Shown here: piece by piece, positions 20,722 through 30,956 of the stretch
Numbering within the stretch: the stretch's first letter is position 1
Layout of the letters: every line of letters starts with the position of its first letter
NCBI GenBank assembly: GCA_022495995.1
Contig: JAFEMH010000757.1
Span: 62,001-126,000, forward strand
DNA: 64,000 nucleotides
Direction of reading: 5' to 3'
DNA from: Adenophora triphylla var. japonica
Lineage: Eukaryota > Streptophyta > Magnoliopsida > Asterales > Campanulaceae
Position numbers and translations under genes: made by a program
The notes under the pieces: generated by a model
Databases searched by the model: none
Told to the model about the DNA's origin: nothing
What the model saw: only the letters and a program-made list of their open reading frames with translations

Positions 20722-21821
20722 GATTTGTCAAGTGGTGAGTAGTTGATTTCGCTGCCTTGGAATCTGCGACTGATAAAGTAGATTTCATTTTCTGTATGTG
20801 AAACAGGCTGTTCTTGAGCGAGCATAGCCCCTAGCGCGTTGTCAGTAACCGTGAGGTATAGCTTTAAGGGCTTTTCCTTGTGCAGTGGAACCAGGATGGG
20901 TGGGGAAGTTAAGTAGTGCTTAACTTCCTCGAATGCTTCTTGACATTCCTCGATCCATTCTTGAGGTGCGTTTTTCTTAAGTAGCTCGAAGATAGGATCG
21001 CACATTGTAGTCAGTTGATTGATGAATCGACTGATGTATTGGAGTCTGCCCATGAATCCCTTTACTTCTTTCTGTGTTATGGATGGAGGCATGTCTATGA
21101 TGGCCTTTATCTTGGCGGGGTCTGCTTCTTTGCCACGCTCGGTGACCATGTACCCTAAGACTTTCCCTTTGACCAATTTGAATGAGCATTTTGCGGGGTT
21201 GAGCCTCATCTTGTGTTGTCTCAATCGATTGAAGAATTTTCTGAGATCTCTGAAGTGCTGACCATCTGTTCCTTTTGAGTGGATAATCATATCGTCCACA
21301 TATACCTCTATTTCTTTGTGGATCATGTCATAGAATAGTGTCGTGACTGCTCTTTGGTAAGTAGCCCTAGCGTTTTTTAGACCAAACGGCATGATCGTAT
21401 AACAGAACGTCCCCCAAGGTGTGGTGAATACCGTCTTGTTTTGGTCTTCCTCTGCCATGAGGATTTGGTTATACCATGCGAAGTCGTCGACGAATGAGCG
21501 GACTTCGTATGCTGCGGTGGCGTCGACCAACATGTCTATGTTTGGTAGTGGGAAGTCATCTTTAGGGGATGTCTTGTTCAAGTCTCTGAAGTCGACGCAG
21601 ACTCGTATTTTCCCATTCAACTTGGCTACTTGTACCGTGTTTGCCAGCCATTCCGGATACTCAATCACTTTGATAAACCCTACGTTCAAGAGTTTCATGA
21701 TCTCTTCTTTCACTTGCATTGACCATTCGGGCTTGATTCTGCGCTGTTTCTGTTTGACTGGCTTGGCGTTGGGTAGCAACGGTATCTTGTGTTCTACAAT
21801 TGACTGATTCAACCCAGGCAT
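20709..21821 (-). CDS. Reverse transcriptase and first RNase H, element C
   Basis: 370 open codons. RT motifs: NGKIRVCVDFRDLNKTSPKD, FPLPNIDMLVD, FTTPWGTFCYTIMPFGLKNA, and the catalytic YVDDMIIHSKG. The connection continues to GKVLGYMVTERG and LQYISRFINQLTTMCDP. The first RNase H region starts at LKLYLTVTDNALGAMLAQE and the frame breaks at SPLDKSC, 12 codons before the next ORF. FVDDFAWYNQI replaces the usual FVDGFAGYNQI. RT motifs are intact but the polyprotein is broken. Confidence 0.88.
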   Translation of the reverse strand: MPGLNQSIVEHKIPLLPNAKPVKQKQRRIKPEWSMQVKEEIMKLLNVGFIKVIEYPEWLANTVQVAKLNGKIRVCVDFRDLNKTSPKDDFPLPNIDMLVDATAAYEVRSFVDDFAWYNQILMAEEDQNKTVFTTPWGTFCYTIMPFGLKNARATYQRAVTTLFYDMIHKEIEVYVDDMIIHSKGTDGQHFRDLRKFFNRLRQHKMRLNPAKCSFKLVKGKVLGYMVTERGKEADPAKIKAIIDMPPSITQKEVKGFMGRLQYISRFINQLTTMCDPIFELLKKNAPQEWIEECQEAFEEVKHYLTSPPILVPLHKEKPLKLYLTVTDNALGAMLAQEQPVSHTENEIYFISRRFQGSEINYSPLDKSCAG

Positions 21822-22402
21822 ATCTTTGTAGGACCAAGCGAAGACGTCGACATATTCTCTGAGGAGTTGCGTTAAGGTTTCTCTGTCTTCCCCCTTGAAG
21901 AAGCTGCCAATCTTTGTCTCTCTGGGTCTTCTGTTGTCCCGAGATTAACTGTTTGCATTTCTTCATTGTTAACGGGACCATTCTTTCCACAACGATCTAC
22001 TTGCTTTGCTAATTCTTTTAAAATTTGTTCGTTTTCTTGGTCTATCTCATCGTATGATTCATTATTAACTTGTTCGTTATATTGATTATTATTAGTTAAT
22101 TCATCATTTACTATGTTAGCAATCTTAGGGTACTCAAAAAGATGAAATTTTTCATTAAGGAAGTAAGGGAATACATGTTTGGCCACCGCCTCGATTTCCT
22201 CTTGAGTAAGTTCATCAGAGGTGGAGCCTGATTCTAAAGTGAAAGTCACAGGGCCTATCTTTCTGCTGGGATGGGGAATATAACCAAGCTCTTTGATCTT
22301 GAAGTCTTCGTTAACAACTGGTCCTCCGGAGACGTACCAGTTCAGAATTGGCTCATCACATTTCTGTATGATCTTTGTGTAATCAATAGTTGGAGCGTTC
22401 CC
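21822..22402 (-). pseudogene. Protease-RT linker of pol, element C
   Basis: It begins NAPTIDYTKIIQKCDEPILN and WYVSGGPV, parallel to the linker of E (PLQNWTSFQGPV). It continues through a Glu/Asn-rich stretch (EEIEAVAKHVFPYFLNEKFH, FEYPKIANIVNDELTNN) to VNLGTTEDPERQR, with a frame change near 21900. Similarity to other elements reaches to within a few codons of 22402, where an AG dinucleotide ends the element-like sequence. Protease and gag are missing. Confidence 0.7.
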
Positions 22403-22545
22403 CTATAAATCAATTATTCAAATAACCCAATAAATTTCAAAATTCGAATAAAAAATCAATTTTAGATTTTTAGGGTTTACCTTTTATTCGAAAGAATCTT
22501 CTTGATTTTGTGAGGAGGTTGTGGAGGAGGGGGTGGGTCATCCAT
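22403..22545 (-). other. Gene-like first exon and intron abutting element C
   Basis: On the minus strand ATG at 22545 opens MDDPPPPPQPPHKIKKIL to AAAAG|GTAAAC at 22480. A 78-bp AT-rich segment with plant-intron composition follows and ends ATTTATAG at 22403, where pol-like sequence begins. Joining at these sites is out of frame with pol and meets a stop after about 20 codons. It looks like exon 1 and intron 1 of a host gene whose downstream part was replaced by the element fragment. I do not recognise the protein. Confidence 0.4.
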
Positions 22546-23486
22546 ATTGACGGAGGTCTTACACAGTAACACCGGCAGGCAGCGATGGCGAAGACTGAAG
22601 GGAAGGAGACGACGTTCCTTTTCTCTCTTTCCTTTTTTTTTCTTTTCCTTTTCTCTTTTCCTTTTCCTCTCTGATCTTTTTTCTTTCCTTTTTCCTTCTG
22701 CGACGACGACGTTCCCAGCCTTATATTTGATTAATCGTTTAAACTTCTTTTTTTTTCTTCTGAACCAAAACGACGTCATTTAAAAATTTTTATTTTTTTT
22801 TTGGTGTTGCCTCGGCAACACTTGGCACAATAGTAAATCCGCCCCTGCTTGTAAACCTCTCCATTATCTTCCAAATTTGTAACCACGATTCTTATAGTGA
22901 AACATTTAAGGTTGGAGACCTAATTTCCGGATTTTTTTTCGAAGAGGTTGTCATCTCAAAGGTTTTCATCGTTAACAAAATCCTTGTGTCACTATTTATT
23001 TTCGTGTTCTTGTTCCATTTAATTGAATTCCAAATTCTCCTCCTTGTTGTTTAAATTCATACACTTACAAAGTTAAGATTCAGCGTTATTGTTTTTTCTA
23101 CCAAAACAATCACTATTTATTTTATTATCATAAAACTAAATTTTTAAGAAATAGATAACTCAAATATTTATACATCTTTTAAAATATATAAAAACATATA
23201 TTTTCAAAATATTTTTAAAATTATAAAATTTGTACAGGTACTTTGAAAAACAAAACTCCTTACATTTCGGTTTAATGTTTTTTGTTTGATTTGACATGAG
23301 TATTAAGAAAAAATAAATGTTGCGAGTATAAAAATTAAAGTATCATAGAAAAAGTGGGTATAAAATTTTTATTTCGAGAATAACAAGTGAGTTTCATTTT
23401 CCGGTTTAAGTGATAAAATAATTAAAACTTTAAATTTATACAAACTAAAAATAAAGTAAAAATTTTAAATCGGGATATATAGGAAG
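22546..23486 (-). other. Promoter-like pyrimidine/purine-rich stretch, then AT-rich DNA
   Basis: 22546-22790 is purine-rich on the minus strand. It contains acgacgtcg and gacgtcgttttgg (ACGT-core words common in plant promoters) and aaatataaggctggg about 150 bp before the candidate ATG. A Lys/Arg-rich frame here (22477-22779) is a composition effect. At 22800-22845 there is ggtgttgcctcggcaacacttgg, an imperfect inverted repeat. From 22850 to 23486 I see no gene. Confidence 0.35.
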
Positions 23487-23488
23487 TA

Positions 23489-23772
23489 CTCCCTCCGTCC
23501 CGCTAATATTAGCACACTTTCCTTTTTGGGCGTCCCGCTAATATCCGCACACTCCCAAAAAGGAAACTTTATATTAATAAAATATTCACCCAACCCCACT
23601 CATTCTCTCTCCTACATTATTTTAATACTCACAACACCATTATAATTTATTACACCCTCCACTCATTCTCTCTCCACTCATTCTTTTACACTCACAACAT
23701 TTTATTAAAATATCATATTCCTTAATTTCCGCGCAAACAGTATTTGTGCTAATATTAGCGGGACGGAGGGAG
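23489..23772 (+). mobile_element. Stowaway MITE (Tc1/mariner type), 284 bp
   Basis: It has perfect terminal inverted repeats of 27 bp (start CTCCCTCCGTCCCGCTAAT) and a TA duplication on each side (23487-23488, 23773-23774). The interior is AT-rich with cactcattctctct words, the same family as the MITE at 834-1142 in the other orientation. The near-perfect ends suggest a fairly recent insertion. No ORF. Confidence 0.95.
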
Positions 23773-23774
23773 TA

Positions 23775-24953
23775 TTTTTTTATAAGAGAAAATAGGATAT
23801 TATCAAATCAGAGATAGTGGGTAGTGTCAATTGAAAACTCGCATGATGAGTCTTTCCGAAGTTTACTTTTGCAGAATACAACTGCCAGTCCCAGCAACTC
23901 TTTTATTGCGCCATTGTTTGAAACAGTATGCTCCTGCTATGCTTCTTTCTGTCACTTTTGGTTTTCCAATTCTCAGTAACTAACAGTCAAGACATTCATT
24001 GGGCCCACCAATATGTATGTATATTGCGTCTATGGTTAGAGTAGTATGCAATGAAACGGCTTCGTATTATTGAAATTTGGTGCAGGAACCGTAGTTACAA
24101 ATCCCGTTTCAGTCAGTGCATCGATTTTGTCATTGAGATGGGATGGAACGTACCGATACCGTATCAGGTTTATTGCATATTTTTTGTATTTTTTCTTATA
24201 ATTATATCCCTAGTATATGTTAACAAAAACATAACACAACATAATTTTCACTAATAAATAATAACTTAACTAACATAAATGTAATCTAATTATAATAAAA
24301 ATTAAACATTAAACATTAAACATAATTTAACTGTCAAACTTTGTGACACATAATAACAAAATAAACTTCAACAATAAAAAATCAGATAAAAATTTGGTAC
24401 AATTGTTAAAATAACATCAAAAATTCATTTCAATGTTGCAAAATATCTTCATCAGCTTACAATTGTTAAAATGACATAAAAAAGATTTAGGGTTTAGAGC
24501 AAATATTTACAATAAACACCCTAAAGATTAAAAAAAAATCATTTGAGTCCATATCTATAAAAAAAATGCGTCCCAGCCGAAATATCCATCTCGGTCATTT
24601 TTTAGCGGTTTAGGGTGGTTCAGCCGGTTCAATCCGGTACAGAGCGGTTTCTAGACTGGGACGGTATATATCCCGTTTCGCACCGGTTTTTCACAGATAC
24701 GAAATGTACAGGCTTGGACGGATCGGGACGGGACGAGATTTATAACTATGGGTAGGAACACACCCCGCTTTGCAACGGTTTTCGGGTACGAATTGGGATT
24801 TATAACTACGACTTAATGTTTAAGTATTTTTAAGTTTCTAAATAAATATTAAAAAAAAAAAAAAAATTTGTTTGGGTTAAAATTAATTTGAATTTTGTTT
24901 CGAAATTCATTTTGGGATATATGAAGTAATAATATAATTTAAAGTAATTCTCC
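23775..24953. other. AT-rich noncoding DNA with a possible decayed DNA transposon (24097-24815)
   Basis: No gene is seen. cgtagttacaaatcccg at 24099 and its near complement gggatttataactacg at 24799 form a 17-bp inverted repeat about 700 bp apart. A third copy of the word lies at 24739. Between them are repeated gggacgg / ccggt words like the subterminal repeats of hAT-type elements. I found no target duplication. Confidence 0.3.
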
Positions 24954-25873
24954 TGAAAAACGCATTTTTTCTAATGATTATGAAAAACGTGTTTTTAAAT
25001 ACGTAGTGACATTTTTGTAAAAATTGAAAATTCTTAAAAAAATGTGTGCAATGTCATTTTTTTAAATAATCGACGAAACTTCGCAACACCTTCTAATACT
25101 TTTCAATACACGAACTGGAATTTTGTAACACCACATTTGGTTATCTTAAACACCACCATTGACCATCTTTTAACACTTAATTTATAAAAGGTTATGCATA
25201 TCCAGAAACAAAACTTCTGGATACCAGTTTCAAATGTTCTGTATATCGGTCTCAAAGGTTCTGGATATACAAAAACATTTGTCATTGATATATAGAAGGT
25301 TTATTGGCCATATAGCGAACACGAAATTTCACTTATTTACAATCCTTTTGAATATCAGTTTTAAAAGTTCTTAATATCGATTTTAAATGTTCTAGATATC
25401 CAGAAACTTTTAACATTGATAACTAAAAGGTTTGTTTGTCATAACTCATGACCTTATTCAAATGTGCTTTTTAATTCACAATACAGAAGGCTTTAATAAT
25501 GATATCCGAAAACATTTAATGTTGATATTCATAAGGTTTATTGATCATGTTCTTTTTCAAATATAATTGTTAATTTATATCCAGAAAATTTTAATATTGT
25601 TATTCAGAAACTTTTGAGCTTGATATAAAGAAGGTTTGTTGGTCGTGACTTTGTTCAAATATACTTGTTAATTTATATATATACAGAATACTTAAATATC
25701 GTTATCCAGAATCATTTGAGTATGATATCCAGAATGTTTGTGCTATGTATCGAGCACGTGCGAAATTTTCGTATTTACAAAAATGTCATAACGTTAGAAA
25801 TTTCACTTATTTACAAAAATGACAATGTCTTTTGAAATACGTTTTGCTACTCATTAGAAAAAAACACTTTTTC
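24954..25873. mobile_element. Non-autonomous DNA transposon with long terminal inverted repeats
   Basis: The left end tgaaaaacgcatttttt-ctaatga is the approximate complement of the right end tcattagaaaaaaacac-tttttcc. The match continues inward for about 125 bp (for example tgacatttttgtaaa at left, tttacaaaaatgacaat at right) at perhaps 70% identity. The interior has repeated tatccagaa and aggtttattgg words and no long ORF. Long inverted repeats suggest a MULE-like element, but I could not find a 9-bp target duplication. The exact ends are uncertain by a few bases. Confidence 0.55.
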
Positions 25874-27761
25874 CCTAGATTTTCACTATAGTTTATATTT
25901 TATAATAAAAATTATAATTTATAATAATATGATTTACATTTTATTAGCATTAAATAGTAGGATAAAAATCGGACTGCATACAATTTGAAAATGTTGATCC
26001 AAAATCCGGTACACATTTGTGTTTCTTAAACTAAAGATGAGATGCTCATTTCATGTAGAGTATTAAAAATAAAAATAAAAATAAAATAGAACGACATCAT
26101 ATCGCTCGATGTATAAGTTATTTGTTTTTTCAAAATCAGTTTTCAAATTTACTTTTAATTAAGAAAAAAATTGATAATTTATTTCAAGACATACGATGAT
26201 AGTAGTTGGTTTAAAATAATTGTTCAATTTTGAAGAAAATTATAAATGTCCGATTTTGAAAAAGTTATTAAATTACTGTATTTCTCATTATACACTAAGT
26301 TCTAATTCATATTTATTCTCATAATACGATATGTTAAGATCATTAAGGGTAGTGACAAAGCCACTTTAAATCCAAGGGGCTCACTTGACCATCTTAATTT
26401 TTGAAAAATCTCATTTTATTACCAAAATAATTTTAAAATATACATCTAAAATACTAAATTTGTCAATTTTAATTTGACCCTCTTAATTTGTTATAAAATT
26501 TGTATTATGCTATTATATTGACCTCCTTTACGCTAAATTTTTAGATGATAAGTATAACTTTCTTTGGGAAAATGATCGAACCATGCAATATATCAGATCC
26601 TAAAATCAATTAATGAAATGTACATACTCCGTATTAGTTCTGACATTGTTCAAACTTGCCACAAATTATTTGAAATGTGGTATCACGGAGATGAATGAGA
26701 AATAAAAGATCTTTTTGCCAAATTTGAAATTCGATAAAAAGGTGTACACATGCCTTAAAAGTATATACGATAATGCCTTAAAAGTATATACGATATTGTG
26801 AGAGTATGAAAAATGAATAGGGGCCGTTAGAGTGGTATGGTTAGGAAATAGTAAACGGGATAGTTGTATGTTATTATGATAAATGATCCTGATGATGTCA
26901 AAAACGTCGGATTATCTCAAATACAGTGGTTTGGATATATCTTAGATGCTTGAATAGCCTAAAAAAGATAAATAAACACGTAAACTAAGTTGCGGGCTTC
27001 ACCGGCGAATATCCTTCGGTGTGAAAGTAAGTAATGGTGTTTGATGAGAGAAAATCAATTGACAATAGTTCAAAGTCAAAGAATGCTTTATCAGAAAAAT
27101 TGTGATTTATAACTTGTATTTACAGGTGTAGGAGATAGTAGTATTCTGCCTTGTATAGGAAGTTAGGAGAAATAAGGAGTTAAATCCAACTCATACCCTA
27201 ATTCTATGATGTCCTTGTTGGACTAGAATTAGAAGAGTGGTACTAAACGTACGTCGGGGAGACATGCTCCTCGACATAGCGTGCTAGCCAACATAGAACT
27301 ATGCCGGGCAGGAGGAATAACCAAGGTTATGTAAGCCCATTCCCCTTGTCACAAATGTAGCTTTACTGTTGTAGACATGGTACCGGTCGATTAGGCGTGT
27401 GCCTTAGTCGACATAGCTTTAGTTCTCTTGTCGTCCAAGTTATAAGACTATTTCCCTTGTACAGGTCGACATGGTAGCTTATGACGAGGAGAGAAAGACG
27501 AGCATAGGTAGGGAAGCCCATTCCCTATATCGTATTCCGGACTTTGTGTATATTTCCATTGTACTCGATCCATTGGACCTTGCCCGTTTTATGGTTCATG
27601 GGCGTACTCGTTTTATACCGTTCAGTGGCCCTCGACTTTCTAGCTCGACTATGCCGAGGAAGAAGTGTACCTCGTCCTCGACTTATGGATACGAAGAGGC
27701 TTTCTCAAATTATGAGGCGGCTAATCATTTTATCTACTGGATTTTAGACATTGATTGAGAC
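25874..27761. other. AT-rich DNA, then an unassigned GC-richer stretch
   Basis: 25874-26800 is AT-rich with no gene or repeat that I can name. From about 26960 to 27761 composition changes (gtcgacat, tcgtccaag, gcccattcccc repeated at 27337 and 27518). Words such as tcaccggcgaatatccttcgg near 27000 suggest a mobile-element remnant, perhaps an LTR, that truncates the 5' LTR of element D. I see no convincing ORF. Confidence 0.35.
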
Positions 27762-27879
27762 GCTCATAATACAAAACGGCGTGGCGACTCTCTCTTTTCA
27801 GCGAGGCCTAAGTTGCGAAAGCCGCTCGCCGCGTTCCGCGCGCGATCCGGGTAATTTCAGTTGGCGACTCCTTGGGAAA
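27762..27879 (+). repeat. End of 5' LTR of D and primer-binding site
   Basis: 27762-27859 matches the last 95 bp of LTR A (gctcataatacaaaa...gggtaatttca) with differences. It is followed at 27861 by TTGGCGACTCCTTGGGAAA, the primer-binding site. This pair fixes the LTR end for the A/D families. Confidence 0.75.
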
Positions 27880-29160
27880 AGCATATTTTTTCAAAACTCC
27901 TTCGTTTTAAAAACATTCTGTGGGTCAAACTTTCATTTACCCTTCTTCGTTTTGGTGTGCGTGTGTGTTTTCAAAACATCGAACTGTTTAAAAAAAAAAG
28001 ATGTTGCATTTTCATCTCTTTCAAAATCGTAACATGTTCGTGCATTTCCGTTCATATTTAATTTATGTGCCATATTTTGAACTGTGCATAAATTCTTTAA
28101 GACTCATTCCGAAAATTTCTATTTTACTCGAAAAAAAGAATTTAGTGACCGCACATTACTTGCAATGCTGCCTCGGTACACCGCACGCTACGCGCACTTG
28201 CTGCCTCGGTACACAGCACACTACAACCCTCAACCCGGGGTGACCATTCAGTTGCAGCTTGATTGGCCTTCCTACGCCCTTCGAGCGCGCACGGGGTCAT
28301 CCCAAAAAGCCCATCCTAGCCCGTTTAATCCATGCACTCTTTGTGTCACACTTCGTCTAAGACCTTGGTTGGTTTTTGGTTTAGTTCGTGTCATAAAGCC
28401 TAAGTGTATGCTTTTACGCCGATCTCCCTCACAAGTCAAATTTAAAAGTTGAGATCAAAGGTCGTTCTCGACCCGAAGTCTTATCTTTTCAACCTTGACT
28501 TTGACGCAGAGCCGCGCTAAAAACATTCCTGAAGGTTCAATGTGACGCCGTGTCATCAAACTGTCAACGTATGCATCATGCCAGCCACAACTTGGCCAAC
28601 GCCAAAAGCTAAGGCCCCTCGCGCAAGCGAGTCAAGAGAGGTCATGCTGAAATTTCGGCACGATTTCTGCCTTAACTTAAGGATGTTGACTTCGACCGTG
28701 ACCCGCATGTCACATACGTTGAACGTTTACATGACCAGTTAGCCTTAAGTTCAATTTTCCCTTTGTCGGTGGAACTTGCTTGCCTTATAGGACCCTCGCT
28801 CAGGATTGTCCGTCCCGGGAAGACGATTTACAGGTGAAAAATGAGGGGCATATAAACGTAGTGCCGAGATCCACTGATTCAAGCCCTAGGTTAGTTGCGA
28901 AAAAGAAGAGGAATCTTTTCCAACCAATTAGGACTCTGAGAAAACGCGTTTTAAGTAAATATTAAGCGGTAACTGCACGTTTCACAAGCCCAAAAACCTT
29001 GAGCCAAATACCCTTCCCAAAACCCAAGCCCTACCTTTCGTTCCCTGCAGTGAACAGAGAGTGGTTCAGAATTCCGGGTCAGCGCCTCGCCAGAATAACA
29101 GTTACGACCGCATCAGACAGTTCTTCGGTTCCCTCAATTCCTTTAGCCAGACTCTCCGAC
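27880..29160 (+). other. 5' leader of element D, with candidate 217-bp intron (28834-29050)
   Basis: Noncoding. 28230-28420 resembles the leaders of B and F. ttacCAG|GTGAAAAATG at 28834 is a good 5' splice site and tttcgttccctgCAG at 29050 a good 3' splice site. The homologous interval is 218 bp in F. A frame (LPYRTLAQDCPSRED, 28780 on) lacks an ATG. Confidence 0.5.
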
Positions 29161-29715
29161 ATGTCAGAATCACCAAGAAATCATGACGAGAACGGAACCC
29201 CACCACCGGTAACAGATATGACACTGGAAGAAGCCATCCGGGCCTGCGAGGTTCACAGGAAATAGAAAGAGAATCAGCAGAATTTCGTGGTACAGCTTCT
29301 GAATGAACGGGGTATAGCAGCTATCCCCCAACCATACGGTACTTTCGTTCTAATCGAGGACGACGATCCTCCCCTATCAACTCCTCAAACCTTCAAACAG
29401 GTTCCTCACCCTCAAACTACGGGAATCCTTTAAATTAAGGAAACAGCCGACCGAGGCTTCATATTGCCACCTCTCAAGGCACCCCAATCATATACGGCCA
29501 AGCCGGTTCTACCCCCATCACTCAATACAACTAGCGCAACACTGGGCCATCTCAAACAGATACCAATATCCTCCAGTATCCTCCCGGGTTCAACCCGTTG
29601 CCTATACACGAACCTTAAAACACCGGGACGAAACCCCGATACAACCCAGAAAAGGCCCCTATATATCCACATATATCAAGCCTCCCACCTTCAATTACTG
29701 CTTCTCTAATAGCAG
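29161..29715 (+). pseudogene. Gag N-terminal part, element D
   Basis: ATG at 29161 (MSESPRNHDENG). VTDMTLEEAIRACEVHRK is open to a TAG at 29263. It then reads on as Pro/Thr-rich sequence with a further stop near 29430 and a frame change, ending near 29708. The upstream frame FRIPGQRL matches VRIPGQRL in B. This part has no conserved fold I know; it probably precedes the capsid in the Gag precursor. Confidence 0.6.
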
Positions 29716-29765
29716 CACCCAGCCCTGAGCCTCAAAGTCCACCACTGGACCTAACCCTGGCCTGG

Positions 29766-30956
29766 ATGGTCGAACAAATGAAGGACCTGAAAGCCAGCAT
29801 TGGCTGCTCAAAGCAAGAAACGCTCAGATCTACAGATCCGGGAATGGTCACACTTCTCCCTGCCAAGTTCAGAATGCCAGAAATGGACAGATTCAACAGG
29901 ACTGAATGCTCACAGACACATGTTGATGCCTACGTTCTCGACATGAGAGCAAAAGGAGCAACCCTCCAGAAAATGGCCGACCATTTCCAGCACACTCTCA
30001 AGAGTTCAGCATTACGGTGGTTCCTAAGGGTCAAGCCTGCAGATCGCCATACCTGGGATTAGATCAGCAACATCTTCCTGGAGCGGTACTGATCCAACCT
30101 AGAATGGGAAACAAGTCGTGAAGAACTAATCACTACCAAGAAGAAAACAGACGAAAGCGTAGGGGAATCCTACAAAAGGTGGAGTTGGAAACTCTCCGAA
30201 ATCATGGAGCCGCTCTCCAAAGATGAACAGATATGGATCTTCAAGTCCTGCTTGAGGCCGTCCATCAGAACACTCATCAGCCATCATTTCTTCCCGGATC
30301 TCCGAGCCATAGTCAATGCAGGCTCACAGTTCGAGAAGGATCTCAAAGAAAAGCTGGCTACAGTGCTGTCTTACAGATACAGATCAATAACATCATTCAA
30401 TCCTGCATCGGCCCCCAACAAACGGAAAGATTCTTCTGTCAACTACATCCATCAGGGACAGCAGTCAAGCAACAGATACCCAGCCCTGCAAAGCAACGAC
30501 TCCCCCAAGAAGCAGCCTTCCATACGCTTCGACAAGCTGGATATGCCTTTGAGTAAAATGCTGGAAGGACTAATCAAAGAAGGCCTCCTCAAGCCTGTTG
30601 AAAACTACAAACCGAAGAATCCTGCAGCCAATGCCGACAACAACAATGAATGCATGGCAGTCGCCTGGGATATTTTACACACGGAATTTCCCATCGAGCC
30701 CCTCTGCTCAAGCAGAGGACATGAAGTTTTTCTAGCGGTACCAGCTTCACAACGGGGCACGAGACGTCCTTTGGTCTGGGTTGAACCGTCAGACGGCAAT
30801 GAATCAGAACTCTCAAGAGTAGAAGACGCGGCAGATCCGCAGGAAGATCCTTACATACACATGCTCAGATTCGGGGATGACACCAGTTCCGACGAGGTCA
30901 CCTACGATGAAGGCTCAAATACCATGGAAATCGTCAAACTTAATGTCCAGTACTGA
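29766..30956 (+). pseudogene. Gag capsid region and start of gag-protease spacer, element D
   Basis: It reads MVEQMKDLKASIGC, LPAKFRMPEMDRFNRTE, DHFQHTLKSSALRWFLRV, then a stop and FLERY. It continues from about 30120 to ESYKRWSWKLSEIMEPLS and FKSCLRPSIRTLISHHFFPD, the retrotransposon Gag capsid pattern. KMLEGLIKEGLLKPVENYKP should lead into the zinc knuckle, but the frame goes straight to NNNECMAVAWD, so the knuckle (about 40 residues) is deleted. The 250-codon frame 30204-30956 is open. Capsid builds the cytoplasmic particle. This Gag is defective. Confidence 0.75.

Larger units (their letters stand above)
15305..22402 (-). mobile_element. Element C: Ty3/gypsy (Tat-like) pol with antisense ORFs, both ends missing
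   Basis: From the right on the minus strand: protease-RT linker, RT, two RNase H regions, integrase, paired block. A DUF7745-like ORF and the tail of another ORF then run on the plus strand. It has no LTR of its own in view. Its left edge is the LTR of B (target bases gggcc at 15305-15309 if B inserted here). Its right edge is at a splice-acceptor-like site, 22403. Confidence 0.7.

Noticed and set aside
21421..21807. Plus-strand ORFs opposite RT in C, F and E (for example 21421-21807, 45317-45766, 61514-62066)
   Set aside because: They are shadows of the well-conserved RT coding strand. The same antisense frames recur in each element only because RT is conserved.
22477..22779. Lys/Arg/Glu-rich minus-strand ORF of 100 codons
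   Set aside because: Made by a purine-rich stretch (aaaggaaaagag words). Only its last 22 codons, from ATG 22545, look exon-like.
28780..28965. Possible conserved upstream ORF (PYRTLA...) in the leaders of B, D and F
   Set aside because: The frame has no ATG in any of the three (GTG or TTG at the apparent start) and its end coincides with the candidate splice donor, so nucleotide conservation of the leader explains it better.
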